From Hermatobates lingyangjiaoensis (Eukaryota; Arthropoda; Insecta; Hemiptera; Hermatobatidae): DNA of 64,000 bases. The stretch's first letter is position 1; each line of letters begins with the position of its first letter. Under the pieces are notes generated by a model, which was not told the origin of the DNA, made no database searches, and saw only the letters and a list, made by a program, of their open reading frames with translations. The translations under genes were made by a program, and so were the position numbers. Of this stretch, positions 22,645-33,267 are shown piece by piece. Location of the stretch: contig JAPFBL010000084.1 in NCBI GenBank assembly GCA_026182355.1, positions 12,921,001 through 12,985,000 on the forward strand. The letters run 5' to 3'.

Positions 22645-23180
22645 TTTCCTTCTGCAGTATGTCTCTCTTTGTTTCATTTATTGTTTCCTAATTTAAAAAA
22701 ACGTAATAATTTAATAAATTTTTAATATTTTTATACTGCAATTTCTTTTTCTTTTAAAAATGAACATTAAATTATTCATTTTTAACCTCTCTTTTTCAAA
22801 CATAACTGTGCAGCTTTAATCAGTGAAAATATTTTTAAATTTATTGGCAAAAATATAGATTAAAAATTAAAATGTATTATAAATTATTAATGAAATTAAT
22901 ATAAACTTTATATTAATGAAGGTAAGTGAAACAGATAGTTTATTTGTTAATATAAAATAAACTCGTGTGCCTTGGTGTAACATCGTACGTTTATCTGAAA
23001 CTGAGACGTGGTTTCGATTTCCTTAATCCTTGTAAAATTATGTTATCCTAATTTTGTTTTACTGACTTCCGATGACATTAATAACATCATGCGCTTATTT
23101 AAACGAAAATTATAGATTTAGACTGATTATACAATGTTAATGATTATTAATATAATTAATTATTAGTAGTAATGTCCATC
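22645..23180 (+). other. Probable 3'UTR and downstream DNA of the SIKE-family gene
   Basis: AT-rich, no coding potential. An AATAAA at 22713-22718, about 70 bp past the stop, could be the poly(A) signal. Confidence 0.4.
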
Positions 23181-23184
23181 ATAC

Positions 23185-23450
23185 CTCGTAAAATTTCTAT
23201 GGAGCTCGACCGGTTTCGGGTCCGTCTGGTTCCCATCTTCAGAAGCAACTGACTGTATTTTATTTTTTGCAACCTACCTAAGGTAAGTTGCAAAAAAAAT
23301 AAAATAAAATTTACCTACCTACCTACCTACCTAAGGTAGGTTGCAAAAACTAAAATAAAATACAGTCAGTTGCTCCTGAAGATAGGAACCAGACTGACCC
23401 GAAACCAGTCGAGCTCTACAGAAACTTTACGAGGTATGACGGACATTATT
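23185..23450. mobile_element. Hammerhead-bearing palindrome with (TACC)n centre
   Basis: Arms at about 23165-23275 and 23340-23450 are reverse complements with some mismatches. The centre is a TACC microsatellite (23312-23333). Both arms carry the core. Minus arm: CTGAAGA 23242-23236, stem II GGG/CCC (23234-23232 with 23220-23218) and GAAA 23217-23214, followed by CCGGTCGAGCTC. Plus arm: CTGAAGA 23376-23382 and GAAA 23401-23404. No ORF. Of all such units here, the left arm keeps the most canonical core. Confidence 0.65.
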
Positions 23451-23839
23451 ACTAGTAATTCTAATATTACTTACCTCAGTTGAACTAACCCAATAACTAT
23501 ATATAATTAATTATGATTAACGTACATACTCGTAGATTGGTCGTACCTTTATTTGAGGCAAAAGTAAGTGGTATTTGGGTTTGACTCGCAGATAGGTCGG
23601 GCTAAAATCTGGGAAATCAAACAGCCATTAATAGAAATAAATGTAAAAGGTATACTTTCATTTCAAAAATTTGCTAACAAATATTTGAATATTTTTACTG
23701 TAACTCTAAACTAGATAATTATGACAGAAAATTAAAAAGGAAAAGTGTTAATTCCTTTTCATATAATCAGTACCAGGCAATAAACACTGTCAAATGTAAA
23801 AGGATTGATTGGTGGGAATGTAAATATGCAATTTATTAT

Positions 23840-23995
23840 AATCTATATACTTATAATAAAACTCTGTTTTTGCGTTTAAATGTTTGCACAGGCTCTAAAG
23901 AGAATAAAATTAATTGAAATTCTGTGGGAATCGAACCACGCCCTCAGCATTGGAGGTCCAGCGTGCTACCGACTACCCCACGGGGACTTTTATAA
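23840..23995 (-). repeat. Candidate tRNA-derived SINE
   Basis: Read on the minus strand from about 23990, a tRNA-like head (GTGGGGTAGTCGGTAGCACG as a possible A box, GTGGTTCGATTCCCAC as a possible B box) is followed by a short unrelated body. The 3' acceptor strand does not pair with the 5' end, so a functional tRNA is unlikely. Confidence 0.45.
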
Positions 23996-24359
23996 AATAA
24001 ACTTCCAAAACATGATATAAATGACGTCGAAAGATTAAAAAATATTTTTTACGACCTAAATTATAATGATTTAATTATAATGAATTTAGAAAGAGGAAAT
24101 TTAATGAATAATCGACGAGAATACGAAATAATTATGTAATATATGAACAAATGATATTTATTATAGTTAACAGAAATTTTAGAAATTATTATATTAATAT
24201 AAGTAAAATATTAACAGCACACAATTATGTCTGTAATCAAAAAACACTGTCATAATGCCAATATTTTCTTTTTTTGATGTATCTGTTTCAATAAAAATAG
24301 TAGAGTAAGGCTACCGGTGCATCGGAAGGTACAGAAAATTTCTTAATAAAACTAATTCT

Positions 24360-25160
24360 CTCTAATTTAAGGAGTTCAGGACTAATTGCATTGGCTTTAG
24401 CATCTCATTGAATCAGTCTTATTTTTGGCGCAAGTTTACTAAATTCCATTTAACTAGCAATATGAGAATTCAAGAAGAAAATGAGGAATACTCTAAATTT
24501 CTGATATATATTGGTGAATTGGAGTTGAAAAGAATGAAAATAAAGAGATTATTACTGCCCAAGACATGTTTATCTGTGCACATAATGTTGGTTTGTGTAT
24601 TGAATACATTTACTCTTCATTCGCCATCCCCCAAATATTGTTCTCAAAAAATTCTATATAAGTTCCATTTAACAAGACACTCAGTGAAATTAATCACAGG
24701 TTCATTGAATAATTTCCAGGAGAAATTATTTAATATGTGTCATACAACTCGGTTTGTTTAGGAACACAACCCATACATTAACCTCAAGAATTTCTTAACT
24801 CGCTAGAGTTGTCTGGATTGCTCCAACATAAGCTAGAACTCGAAAAGGAAGCTCCTGTCATGTGTATGTATGAGAAACATTGATCCACCGCGCTTATGTA
24901 GTAAAACAAGACTAATAACTCAGGAGCTTTATGATAATGTCTTTGTTTATGAAATTATCGCATCAAGGTATCAAAGGGAAATAGTTTTAATTCCAAGATT
25001 GAAAAGCGTTTTAACTGAAGATGAGAACACACCTTTTTAAAGGATTCAATTTCCAATTCAGTTAGCATTTGCCATGACTATTCGTAAGTCTCAAGGAGCC
25101 AACTACATGTTGCTCTCTCAGTAAGGTCAACAGAAAGAAAGTATTTAAGTTTTTTAGCAA
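24360..25160 (+). mobile_element. Helitron helicase relic, copy 2 (different subfamily)
   Basis: The translation shows LNQSYFWRKFTKFHLTSNMR at 24408-24470, followed by IQEENEEYSKFL, and then, across frameshifts, NKTRLITQELYDNVFVYEII (about 24903-24960) and IQFPIQLAFAMTIRKSQGA (about 25046-25100). These are the middle and last motifs of the Pif1-like helicase in Helitron proteins; the final SQG belongs to helicase motif VI. Intervening sequence is lost or scrambled. Confidence 0.75.
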
Positions 25161-25843
25161 ACTTCAAATTGTACAAAAATGTAAATAAAGAGAACTCTCT
25201 TAAAAATATTTTCATTTTCCTCTTTATTAGAAATGAATGAATTAAGAGTTTATCTGTATTTATGTGAACTTGATTGTAGAAAAAGGAAGGTGTTGGATGA
25301 CCCAACGGGTCACGAGTACTCTAGTAAATGAATAAATTTCAAACACCATAAGATCAGTATAAAGCGTTGAATCGGTACGATCAACGATCATACGTGATTT
25401 GTCCAAATGGCAGCTTTCTAATGCTTAATATACATATTCTAGTACTTGGATCTAGGTCTACGCATTACCGTAATGACAGATGCTGCAAAGTTAGTGCTAG
25501 TTTTACAGCCATGTTGAGTAGACAGTTTGCAACCCTATTTTTGGAAGAAAATTTTTGTAAAAGAGGTGTGACCAGTCTACGGTATGTAACCTAGGTTAGT
25601 TCGAATATATCTTATGCCTAACAGCACGTGAATTCAATTTCCCTTCGTTCCTTAAAAGAAGTGCGGTTACCAACTAGATCCGAAACCACAAATTTGACAG
25701 ACATCCCAAGAAAATTCTTTTTTGTTTAGTTCCAAACTAATTTGAATGTTTTAAGAAATATTTTGATTGCAAATTATTAAACAAACCTTACATATCCGCT
25801 TTATTAAACTATGAAAATAAAATAATTCTTATACTTTTAGTTT

Positions 25844-26116
25844 TTTTTTTTTTTTTTTATTGACTTAAACGATCCCCTAGCTGGTTTAAAACGTCAGCCC
25901 TTTACGCTCTTTTTGTGTGATCGGTTATTCTACATTTGGAGTCCTAAATTTTGCCTAACTCAAGTGCATTTAGAGTAGGGATCTTTAACGAGTACCTGAA
26001 ATCGTACAGGCTCGGGACCAGCAGCTTAACGTCCTCTCCGAGAGACGACGTATCGAACCCTGGACCTATCAGTTCAGAGGCAAGTACTATTACCACTGAG
26101 CTAACCTGGTCCTTTA
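25844..26116 (-). repeat. tRNA-derived SINE with poly(A) tail and target-site duplication
   Basis: On the minus strand from 26116 it begins with a tRNA-like head: A box TTAGCTCAGTGG and B box GGTTCGATAC (about 26045-26105). A body follows, then an A-run (T-run on plus, 25841-25858). The 14 bases TATACTTTTAGTTT occur on both sides (25830-25843 and 26117-26130), a clear target-site duplication. It is about 270 bp and encodes no protein. SINEs of this type depend on LINE machinery for mobility. Confidence 0.8.
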
Positions 26117-26130
26117 TATACTTTTAGTTT

Positions 26131-27015
26131 AAAATTAAGCAGTTATAGTTTCCTTACTTTCTCAATCACTTAAACTTGAGTTCCTTAGCATTCAGGCTTT
26201 AAAATTTTCACAATATCTTTTTGCTGCGATTTTGCACATAAATCTAACAGATTCTTCTTAGTAAAAAAAACATTATTATCCTAAAATATTTTGTAGCATT
26301 GACATATATTTAATAGTGGTGAGAACTTCAGATAAATCGAAGTAGTAGCTCCAAGTTAGAAATTGGGAAACAACAAACCTATTTGGAAATGGGAAGTTTT
26401 AGGAAGTCCTATGGTAAAAATAATTCAACTAGTTTTAATTAGAGGGTAAATTAGTATTAAGTAAATAACAATTACAGATATATTATTCTTTGTACTAATC
26501 CATGGAATTTATAAACTTTGACAGATAGTAACTGAGTATAAAAAAGTGCAATTAATACAGGCGCATTACTTTAATAATACAATAACTAAATCTGTATATA
26601 AGTGCGTCACGAAAAAAAATATATTTCTGATGAGTTAAGGTATAAGAGTAACGTCAGCGAAACAAATTTTAAGAAATTTCATTGGTTAGAAGTGGTAGCA
26701 ATTTAAAAGGAAATGAAATCAAAGGATGTATTTTATCATCAGTAGTGAACACAATCCTGGACTTAAGCCATAAAAATATTAAGTAAAAATAGGAAGCCAA
26801 CTTATACTAGATATAAACGAGATAAATGCTACTATTGAATTGCATTATAAGGTTCAATGGAAAACGTATTAAAAACAATAAATAGCATATAGAAGACTCT
26901 CGGAAGATATCTCAACAGATCCTTACAAAGGAAACAAGATGATTTTTTTTTTACAAAATTATGCATCAGACATCCTGGAAGAACTAAGTAAAAGTAAGTC
27001 AAATTCAAAACTCTG
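26131..27015. other. AT-rich stretch, nothing recognised
   Basis: No exon, RNA gene or transposon protein is visible. Open frames are short. Confidence 0.4.
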
Positions 27016-27019
27016 CTTC

Positions 27020-27390
27020 AATATTTCGAGTTATTTTCCAATCAGTTATCTTTCTTGAGGAAAGAGCCCATTCGTTACATTTCAATATCATGGAAAGATA
27101 CTACAATTCACAAAGACAAAGTAATTATAAGTGATATTAAGTTTTGTTGAAGAGTGCAATATATATATTTATTAAAGCATTTTATGAGACAAATCCATCA
27201 TACCATGTAAGACAAAGGAAATGTATTTATATTTATTGGTGGTGATTTTCTTACATGTAAAAATATTATTCCTCTTATATCTCATATAAGTCAATAAATT
27301 ATTTAAATTTTTCCATTACAAACATAAATTTTATTTCAGTGGATTCACTCAAAAAATTCCTAAGTCAATGTAAAAAATAACTTAGCTTAT
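27020..27390 (+). repeat. Dispersed repeat, copy at 27 kb
   Basis: About 340 bp match 59105-59440 in the same orientation, with moderate divergence. Shared blocks include AAATATTATTCCTCTTATAT and TTTTATTTCAGTGGATTCAC. It has no coding capacity and the family is unknown. Confidence 0.6.
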
Positions 27391-27835
27391 AGTAAATCTT
27401 TATTAGTAAGCTTAATCACTACTGTCTATTCTTTCAGTGTGCTGATGATAATCATATATTACTGAATTATGTTATGTTAATTGCAAGCAAAATCCTGCAT
27501 CAATTTTATTTTTAAATAATAACTTAAATTTATGAGAACTATCAAGAATTATATTTTTATAAATGAAAGGAACCGGGTCAAAAGCGATTTGATATTCACA
27601 ACGTTAAGGTAAAGATAAAATTCTGTAGAATGTGATGCATTGGCACGATAAAAATATGCACTTAATACAGGTACGGTCTAAGTAAATTAATTGAGAAGAA
27701 AATGTTACCAAGAAACTTCATAGAATAAATGAAGGATCAGGAAAAGTTCACTTACTTACACGAACCAATGAGGTTCTATGATTAATTGATCAGATCGTGT
27801 CTACAAACGTATTTTGAAAACAGGTTTCTAATAAT

Positions 27836-27946
27836 AGTGAGGAAAACATGTTACGTCTTCACCACAAGGAATTTATTTTGGTGTTCATCATAACGAGTCG
27901 TAAAATAAATTCCTTGTGGTGAAGACGTAATATGTTTTCCTCACTA
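27836..27946. repeat. Perfect-arm hairpin at the end of a PLE relic
   Basis: Arms 27836-27880 and 27902-27946 are 45-bp reverse complements with one mismatch and a 21 bp spacer. They lie at the 3' side of the minus-strand PLE relic 28500-27840. The position parallels the palindromic ends at 2.6-4.1 kb. Confidence 0.75.
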
Positions 27947-27949
27947 TCA

Positions 27950-28510
27950 TGAGTAAATATCACACAATAACTGCTTGCATTACTCTTGAGGTTTCACACA
28001 GAGACATCACCACTAAAAGTAGTAAAATAAATAGAAAAAGTTCTTAAGCGCTTTCGAGTGTTACCTCGTTTTTAAAAGAGTTAGTAAAGGAAAGAGGATT
28101 AAGAGTTGGTAGTGTAAATGAAAGAGTATTTTCAGAACCATAAACGTGCAAATCAGTAAAACTCTTGGTAAAAAAAAATGGGAACACGTGACAACTTTCT
28201 TTACTAATACCTATCCACTTTTGGTAAGTAAACTAGGGCTGATGTTAATAAAGTTATCAAAATTATTATTTATGATGCAAAATGCAGTCACATTACGTTT
28301 AATGCAGGCATTTTTATGAACTAATACTTTTGCTTGTTCCCATTTCATACAGTGTTTAAATTTTACTAGTATGCAGAAATAAAGCATGTGAAGTTCCATC
28401 CTTTGAATACTACATTTATACGTGTTCCAGCTCTTTACCCGTTTGCCCACAATACTTAACCCTACGACTATTACAAGGAATAGAATAGAAATGCCCTTTA
28501 CCACGACTCA
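27950..28510 (-). mobile_element. Degraded PLE endonuclease end
   Basis: Minus-strand frame 28504-28211 reads HKCSIQR-like and KFKHCMKWEQAKVLVHKN blocks and ends in NNNFDNFINISPSLL. This aligns with the distal GIY-YIG region of the PLE at 11.5-11.8 kb (HIDWTGAKFITYEKS... NIINISNGLF). Downstream on the same strand, at about 28080-28045, GAG/CTC hairpin bases precede GAAAGCGCTT, the second half of a hammerhead-like core. The first half is decayed. Confidence 0.6.
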
Positions 28511-29289
28511 TCGAATGCTTTACTATGCATTCACATTTTCATCATTTTGAGAACAGTAGTTATTAAAAAAAACCTGCTTTAACAAAACTGATTTACTGTT
28601 ATTTTGTAATATCAATGAAGGGTTCAGGGTACATTAATTTAGCAACAATAGAGTATATGATCTCGATTTCTTGTCCATAAACTCCTCGTTGCAGAAGGCC
28701 GTCATGAACATCCCTTTGAACAGAGACTTCTTAATAGAAGTGAAGTAGTAAGTTAATAATGGATAAAATCTGGAGTAATATAACCTATCATGATGAAGCT
28801 ATATGATATTATTTTGACAAATGATTATAAAATTTATTCATAATCAATTTAATTATTTCATTTATTTTATTGAAGGAATAACCATTCTGTTAGTTATAAC
28901 AAATTTGAAGTCGTTGATATAGACATTTCATTATTGTTTAAATTAAACTGAAGGCCGGAGACTCGTCAGTTTGCTGCTTAGCGCTACAGTATCTGCACTA
29001 TTGAGCTTCTCTTTTTCGTTTTTAAATCCAACTTTGAACTTTAATTTCATTATTGAACGTCAAAATTGTTCGTAATAAATTATCTTCCACTTCTATTGAT
29101 TATATTTATGGTCTACCAAAATATTCATCCGCTTCAAAATGATTGCCTCATATTTAGATAGTAGTAGTTCAAAAAACAAATGCAGTTAGATATTCCACAA
29201 ATAATTATAAATCCTTTCTTTGAATTATAGTATTTTCTTATAAATGTCAATTCAGTTAGGAGTTTTTTTTTAAAGCAATTAGACATTGT

Positions 29290-29470
29290 TGTCGCCTAAA
29301 GGTCGTACCCACTTTTTATTTGCTTTTTTCTTCAGTTGCTCCAACCTTTCCAAATGACTCACTGCCTTATTCCGCTGTATTCCCTTGTTTCCAGGTACCC
29401 ATATGAAATTTAACTTATTTTTACTAGTTTCATAATTAATTTTCGAATTGCTAGTATACCAGACTGGAGC
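29290..29470 (-). mobile_element. LINE RNase H fragment
   Basis: The minus-strand translation gives NKLNFIWVPGNKGIQRNKAV, the WVPGHxGIxGNExAD motif of RNase H found in LINEs of the I/R1/Loa groups, with H and E/D catalytic positions mutated. It is a short relic. Confidence 0.65.
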
Positions 29471-30104
29471 CCCTTTCTTGAAATTAGGGAGCTTCCAATC
29501 CCAGGCGATGATTTGTGATCAATTCGACGACCCCTCAAACATCCTATACTTACACAATTATTCGATGCGTTAGAATTGTATGAATCCATTTTTAAGTTTC
29601 TGGATTAATAAATCTATGAATTTTTATTGATTTAATAGATAGTAAGGATGTATTATGAAAAGCTCTTTTTAGAATCAAGAAGTTCAGGGTAATACTTTTA
29701 AGCCTTCAAGATTTTTTTTTATAGTTAACAAAAATGTTTGGAACTGATTCTGTTGTTCCATCCTTGTGAGAGATATATTGTCCCTTATGACGATGTAAAT
29801 TACCTAAAACTTCTAATATTATAATCCGTAGAACTTTTGTCATTTTTAAAGTAATATTCCAAGTTCAAGAAAATTTGAACTATGACAATATCTAATACAA
29901 AATTTTAAAATAAAAGAATCACCCGAGAAATAGCTTACAAATGGTAGTCGCATTGTCACAGAGAATAAAAAAGCACCTTTCTCCACTATGAACAAAAGTC
30001 CATCTTGTTCTACTATTACATTATTATTTGAGGGTGACTGTAGGACTGCGCTCTAAAAATTATTGTACCCCCCCCCCCCCTTCTGTACTAAAGTACCCCA
30101 GCAA

Positions 30105-30296
30105 TTAGCTTAACGCCTCCAAGAAACTCAGTACTTTTACTGGATCCAGCGGTAAAAGTTTTTCTATAGTTTTGTTGACTGTTCCGAAGCACCTACCTCT
30201 GTGCATCAAAGTTGCCTCACAGTCAGCCAGTAGGTGCAACGGTGTTTCTTCCTCTTCTTTCCAGAATCTCCACAAACCATCATTAATAATATACAT
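30105..30296 (-). mobile_element. LINE ORF2 C-terminal fragment
   Basis: 63 codons contain FWKEEEETPLHLLADCEA, the Cys/His-containing tail that follows RNase H in I/R1/Loa-type LINEs (usually CxxCxEEExExxxHLLxxC). The first Cys residues are changed. It ends abruptly at 30296, next to the unit at 30298-30800. A C-homopolymer (30067-30079) lies in its 3' flank. Confidence 0.65.
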
Positions 30297-30297
30297 T

Positions 30298-30800
30298 CAG
30301 ACTCCCTACGTTTCGGGAGAAAGTAACTGACTTCCTTTCTCCTTCTTCGGGTCCTTAGGTACACTTGTGGGAGGTTGACTAATTAGCGCCTTTGGACCCT
30401 CTGCGCTGCCGGAGGATGGTCTCCGGACTTCATTCTCCTTAATAGCATACAGGAGAAAATTCCTGAATCTCTGTCGGTGGTATTTTGTCCGCTCCGGCAG
30501 AGCACCGCATACCGGAATAAGGCTGTTTACTCAAGGGGGTCGCCTGTTACCCTTGAGGCTCCGTTCGTAATACAGTAACCCCTGTATCTTTCATCTTTCG
30601 GCACCGATCATATAACACCTTGGATTGGGGCTGGGATAAGAGGAGAGGTTTTTGGGAAGTTGGAACAATGTGAAACGAAGATGGTCAGGCCCAGCCCCCG
30701 GTCACCTTCTCCTCCTCTTTCGTTTGCCCTTGGATATAGTAGGTTAATAGGCTAGCGAAGGCCAAAGTGGGAGTTGAGTGCTAGAGGCTATTAGAGGTGC
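30298..30800 (-). mobile_element. GC-richer retroelement end with long-stem hammerhead-like motif
   Basis: This stretch is clearly richer in G+C than its surroundings. On the minus strand its last 55 bases hold CCGAAGA (30350-30344), an 8-bp perfect stem GGAGAAAG/CTTTCTCC (30342-30335 with 30323-30316) and GAAA (30314-30311), followed by CGTAGGGAGTC. That is a hammerhead-like core with one change (CTGA to CCGA) and an extended stem II. No ORF. The parent element is not identifiable; a PLE or a LINE are both possible. Confidence 0.5.
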
Positions 30801-31379
30801 ATAATCACTCCATTACTACCCCCACTAGTACATAAAAATAATGGAGTTCTTAAACAAACAAAGAATGTATGTCTGCAATTAGATATGTTGAAGGTTACAA
30901 CATGTAGATTGATTCCAACATTCTCTCTATGCAACCTTCTTTCGCCGTAAAGTGTATCATAAAATATATGGTTGTTTGGTGTTCGATTATATAGTTTTAA
31001 TTATGTTTGATTATTGTTTTTACACATACAGTTCCTCTTATTAAATCATTAAAAGTTTTTCTTCAAACTTCTTATATTAAAATTTAAAATAAGATTTTTG
31101 TTTTACTTGATTCTGCGGAATTATTTCTAAGTTAATGTAAACCAGCCAGAGTGGTTCAGTAGGTAAATATGAATCCAAGTTGAGCTTTCAGTTTTTATAG
31201 CTTTATTTCATTTTGTGGTAATGAAAATTTATTGATTTTATATATAATAAACAATATATATATGTATATATATTTTGCTAATATTGCCTAGCTTTATTGA
31301 CAAAATTTCATTTTTCTACCGTTAGCTGTTAAGCGTAAAAAACATTTTCTGAAATCATAACATGACCATAAAACCTCTT

Positions 31380-31850
31380 CTCGATCGTGTAATTTTTTTT
31401 TAAAAAAAGTAACCTCATCTACTAAAAATGCGCCATTTTTTATTGGTATGATCTCTATCGTGCCACAAGGTTTCGGAATTAGTCGTAAGCAAAACTTTTT
31501 AAGCCAAATATACCTTCACTGTTGTTATAAGAATCTGAGGTTTTTTTAAGTTATATTATCTATACGTTATTATATTTTGTACAATAATTCCAAAGTTATT
31601 GGAAATTAAACATTTTATTTCAACTAAGCTACAAGAGATGGTAGCTTAGTTGAAATAAAATGTTTAAAAGCACATTTTGGCCAAAAAAATGACTATCATA
31701 ATGCAATTTTTCCCAAAAACAATAGGAAATATATATACTATAGGGCCTAATTTTTGGTAAAGTATTAACTTGATCCATCAAATAGTGTGCCTGTAGCGTG
31801 CTCACAAACTGTTGAACACCCACCCAGAACCACAGACACCATCAAAAAAA
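31380..31850 (+). repeat. Dispersed repeat family B, copy 1
   Basis: Blocks here (CATTTTCTGAAA near 31343, the CAATAGG..CTATAGGGC block near 31720-31745, CTGTAGCGTGCTCACAAACT near 31792) recur in the same order at 59620-60165 and, inverted, at 62130-62345. It is non-coding. An inverted pair (about 31600-31625 and 31638-31664, AGCTTAGTTGAAATAAAATG type) lies within. Confidence 0.5.
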
Positions 31851-31989
31851 GTCAATAAAGGACTTAGAGGACCTTAAAACCTGTAATTCGCCAAAATTTC
31901 GAGACTCAATCTTTTCTTGATTACTATACTTTACTCACATCAACGTAATAAGAAGTGGGATTCCTATTAACACCTAACCATCCTCCTTC

Positions 31990-32065
31990 TCCAAAAGTAC
32001 ATCCAAAAAGGGCAAAGTTCCATCATCTTCAGCCTCAGTATTTGTTCTTTCATGGGAAAGAAATC
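31990..32065 (-). mobile_element. PLE fragment, opposite strand to the next relic
   Basis: The minus-strand translation reads EAEDDGTLPFLDVLLEKEDG, the conserved NLPFLDV block that follows the RT in PLEs. It sits about 110 bp from the plus-strand PLE relic at 32170 and faces it head-to-head. Confidence 0.6.
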
Positions 32066-32149
32066 GTTAATTTAAAATTTACATTTACTTAAATATTCTA
32101 TGAACTGGGAAGAAGCCAAAGCATTGGTTTATGAAAAATCCTTCAATAA

Positions 32150-33065
32150 ACGTCGTATTATTAAATTTTGTATCATAGGAAATTATAATAGACTCCCTCT
32201 TCTGGATGTCCTTCTACATTGAAGTGATAACAAACTGAATTGTATTTATAGAAAATCTACCAGTGTATCGTCATACGTTTATTTCTTCTCTTCACATCCC
32301 CTCAGTGTCGAAAACTCTGTTTTTAATAGTACGTTTATGAGAGCATTTAAAATTTGTCAGTGAAGAGTTTTTAGAAGTTTAACTCAAACATATTTACAAA
32401 GTTTGTTAATCTCTAATGTATCCAAAAAAGCTAATTGACATCATCTGAAAATAAGGAATGTTTTTCAAGGAGGAATTTGTTAATTTTCTACAGTCCTTGC
32501 TTAAAAGACATACCATCCTTTATGAAAAAGTTTGATATCTCAGTTTTGTTTGTAGTGGTGATAAATTGTTAAATAGGCAGGTAAATAACTCTGGAAGAAT
32601 CCAAACAAACTGTTGTGTATACATAATACCATACAGAGACTGTGGATTAGCTTACATCAGACAAACAGGCAAAGGTCTTCTCACCAGGACAAGTAAAATC
32701 AGTACCCTGTTGAAGAGGGGATGATAAAAGTGCTTTGTTCATATAGATTCGAAACAAAAATCATTTAATCAACTAAAGAATTGGAGGAAGCAAAAGAATT
32801 GGTTTTTATATCAACTAAAAGAAAAAGAAACGTTGTTGAAAGCGCCCTCATAAAGAGCTGTTATACGAGTTTAGTCAACAATAGCCTTTTTAAATTGGAT
32901 AAAATAGTAATTGAAGTATTCGACAAGCAGATTAAGAATAGGGATAAGCACAGACAATGCTGCCAATTTCCAAACTGCATAAATCGTTCTTTACTTACTA
33001 CATCAATTCACTTGCTCTCTGACGACGTGTAAACGAATTTAATTCCTTTAACACCTCAGAGCGTT
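32150..33065 (+). mobile_element. Degraded Penelope-like element (RT end, GIY-YIG, terminus)
   Basis: The translation across stops reads NRLPLLDVLLH, LNCIYRKSTSVSSYVYFFSS, and, near 32605-32690, VYIIPYRDCGLAYIRQTGK (GIY-YIG, with G to R in the second half). Then comes a last open piece 32781-33032 ending in SLVNNSLFKLDKI. Just after it, CTGACGA (33019-33025) lies in a third-family terminus with a CGT/ACG hairpin. Many stops mean it is dead. Confidence 0.75.
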
Positions 33066-33267
33066 AATACCCTACTCTTTGTGGTAAGTTACTTAATAAC
33101 TACATTACGCATTATTGTGATAATTACATAATACAACAAAAGTTTTAAAAATCAGAACTGAATACATTTTCATTATGAATATAAACATTCTTTATTAAAA
33201 AAATTAAATAAAAACAACAAAATCAAAATAAATTAAGAGGAGTCCACTTTTAGTTTTTGTCTCACAG

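Noticed and set aside
23930..23990. Functional tRNA gene on the minus strand
   Set aside because: The A- and B-box-like blocks are present but the acceptor stem does not close and no clean anticodon arm can be drawn. Better read as a SINE head.
31138..31165. tRNA-like A box (AGAGTGGTTCAGTAGG)
   Set aside because: No B box follows at a suitable distance; too little to support a SINE.
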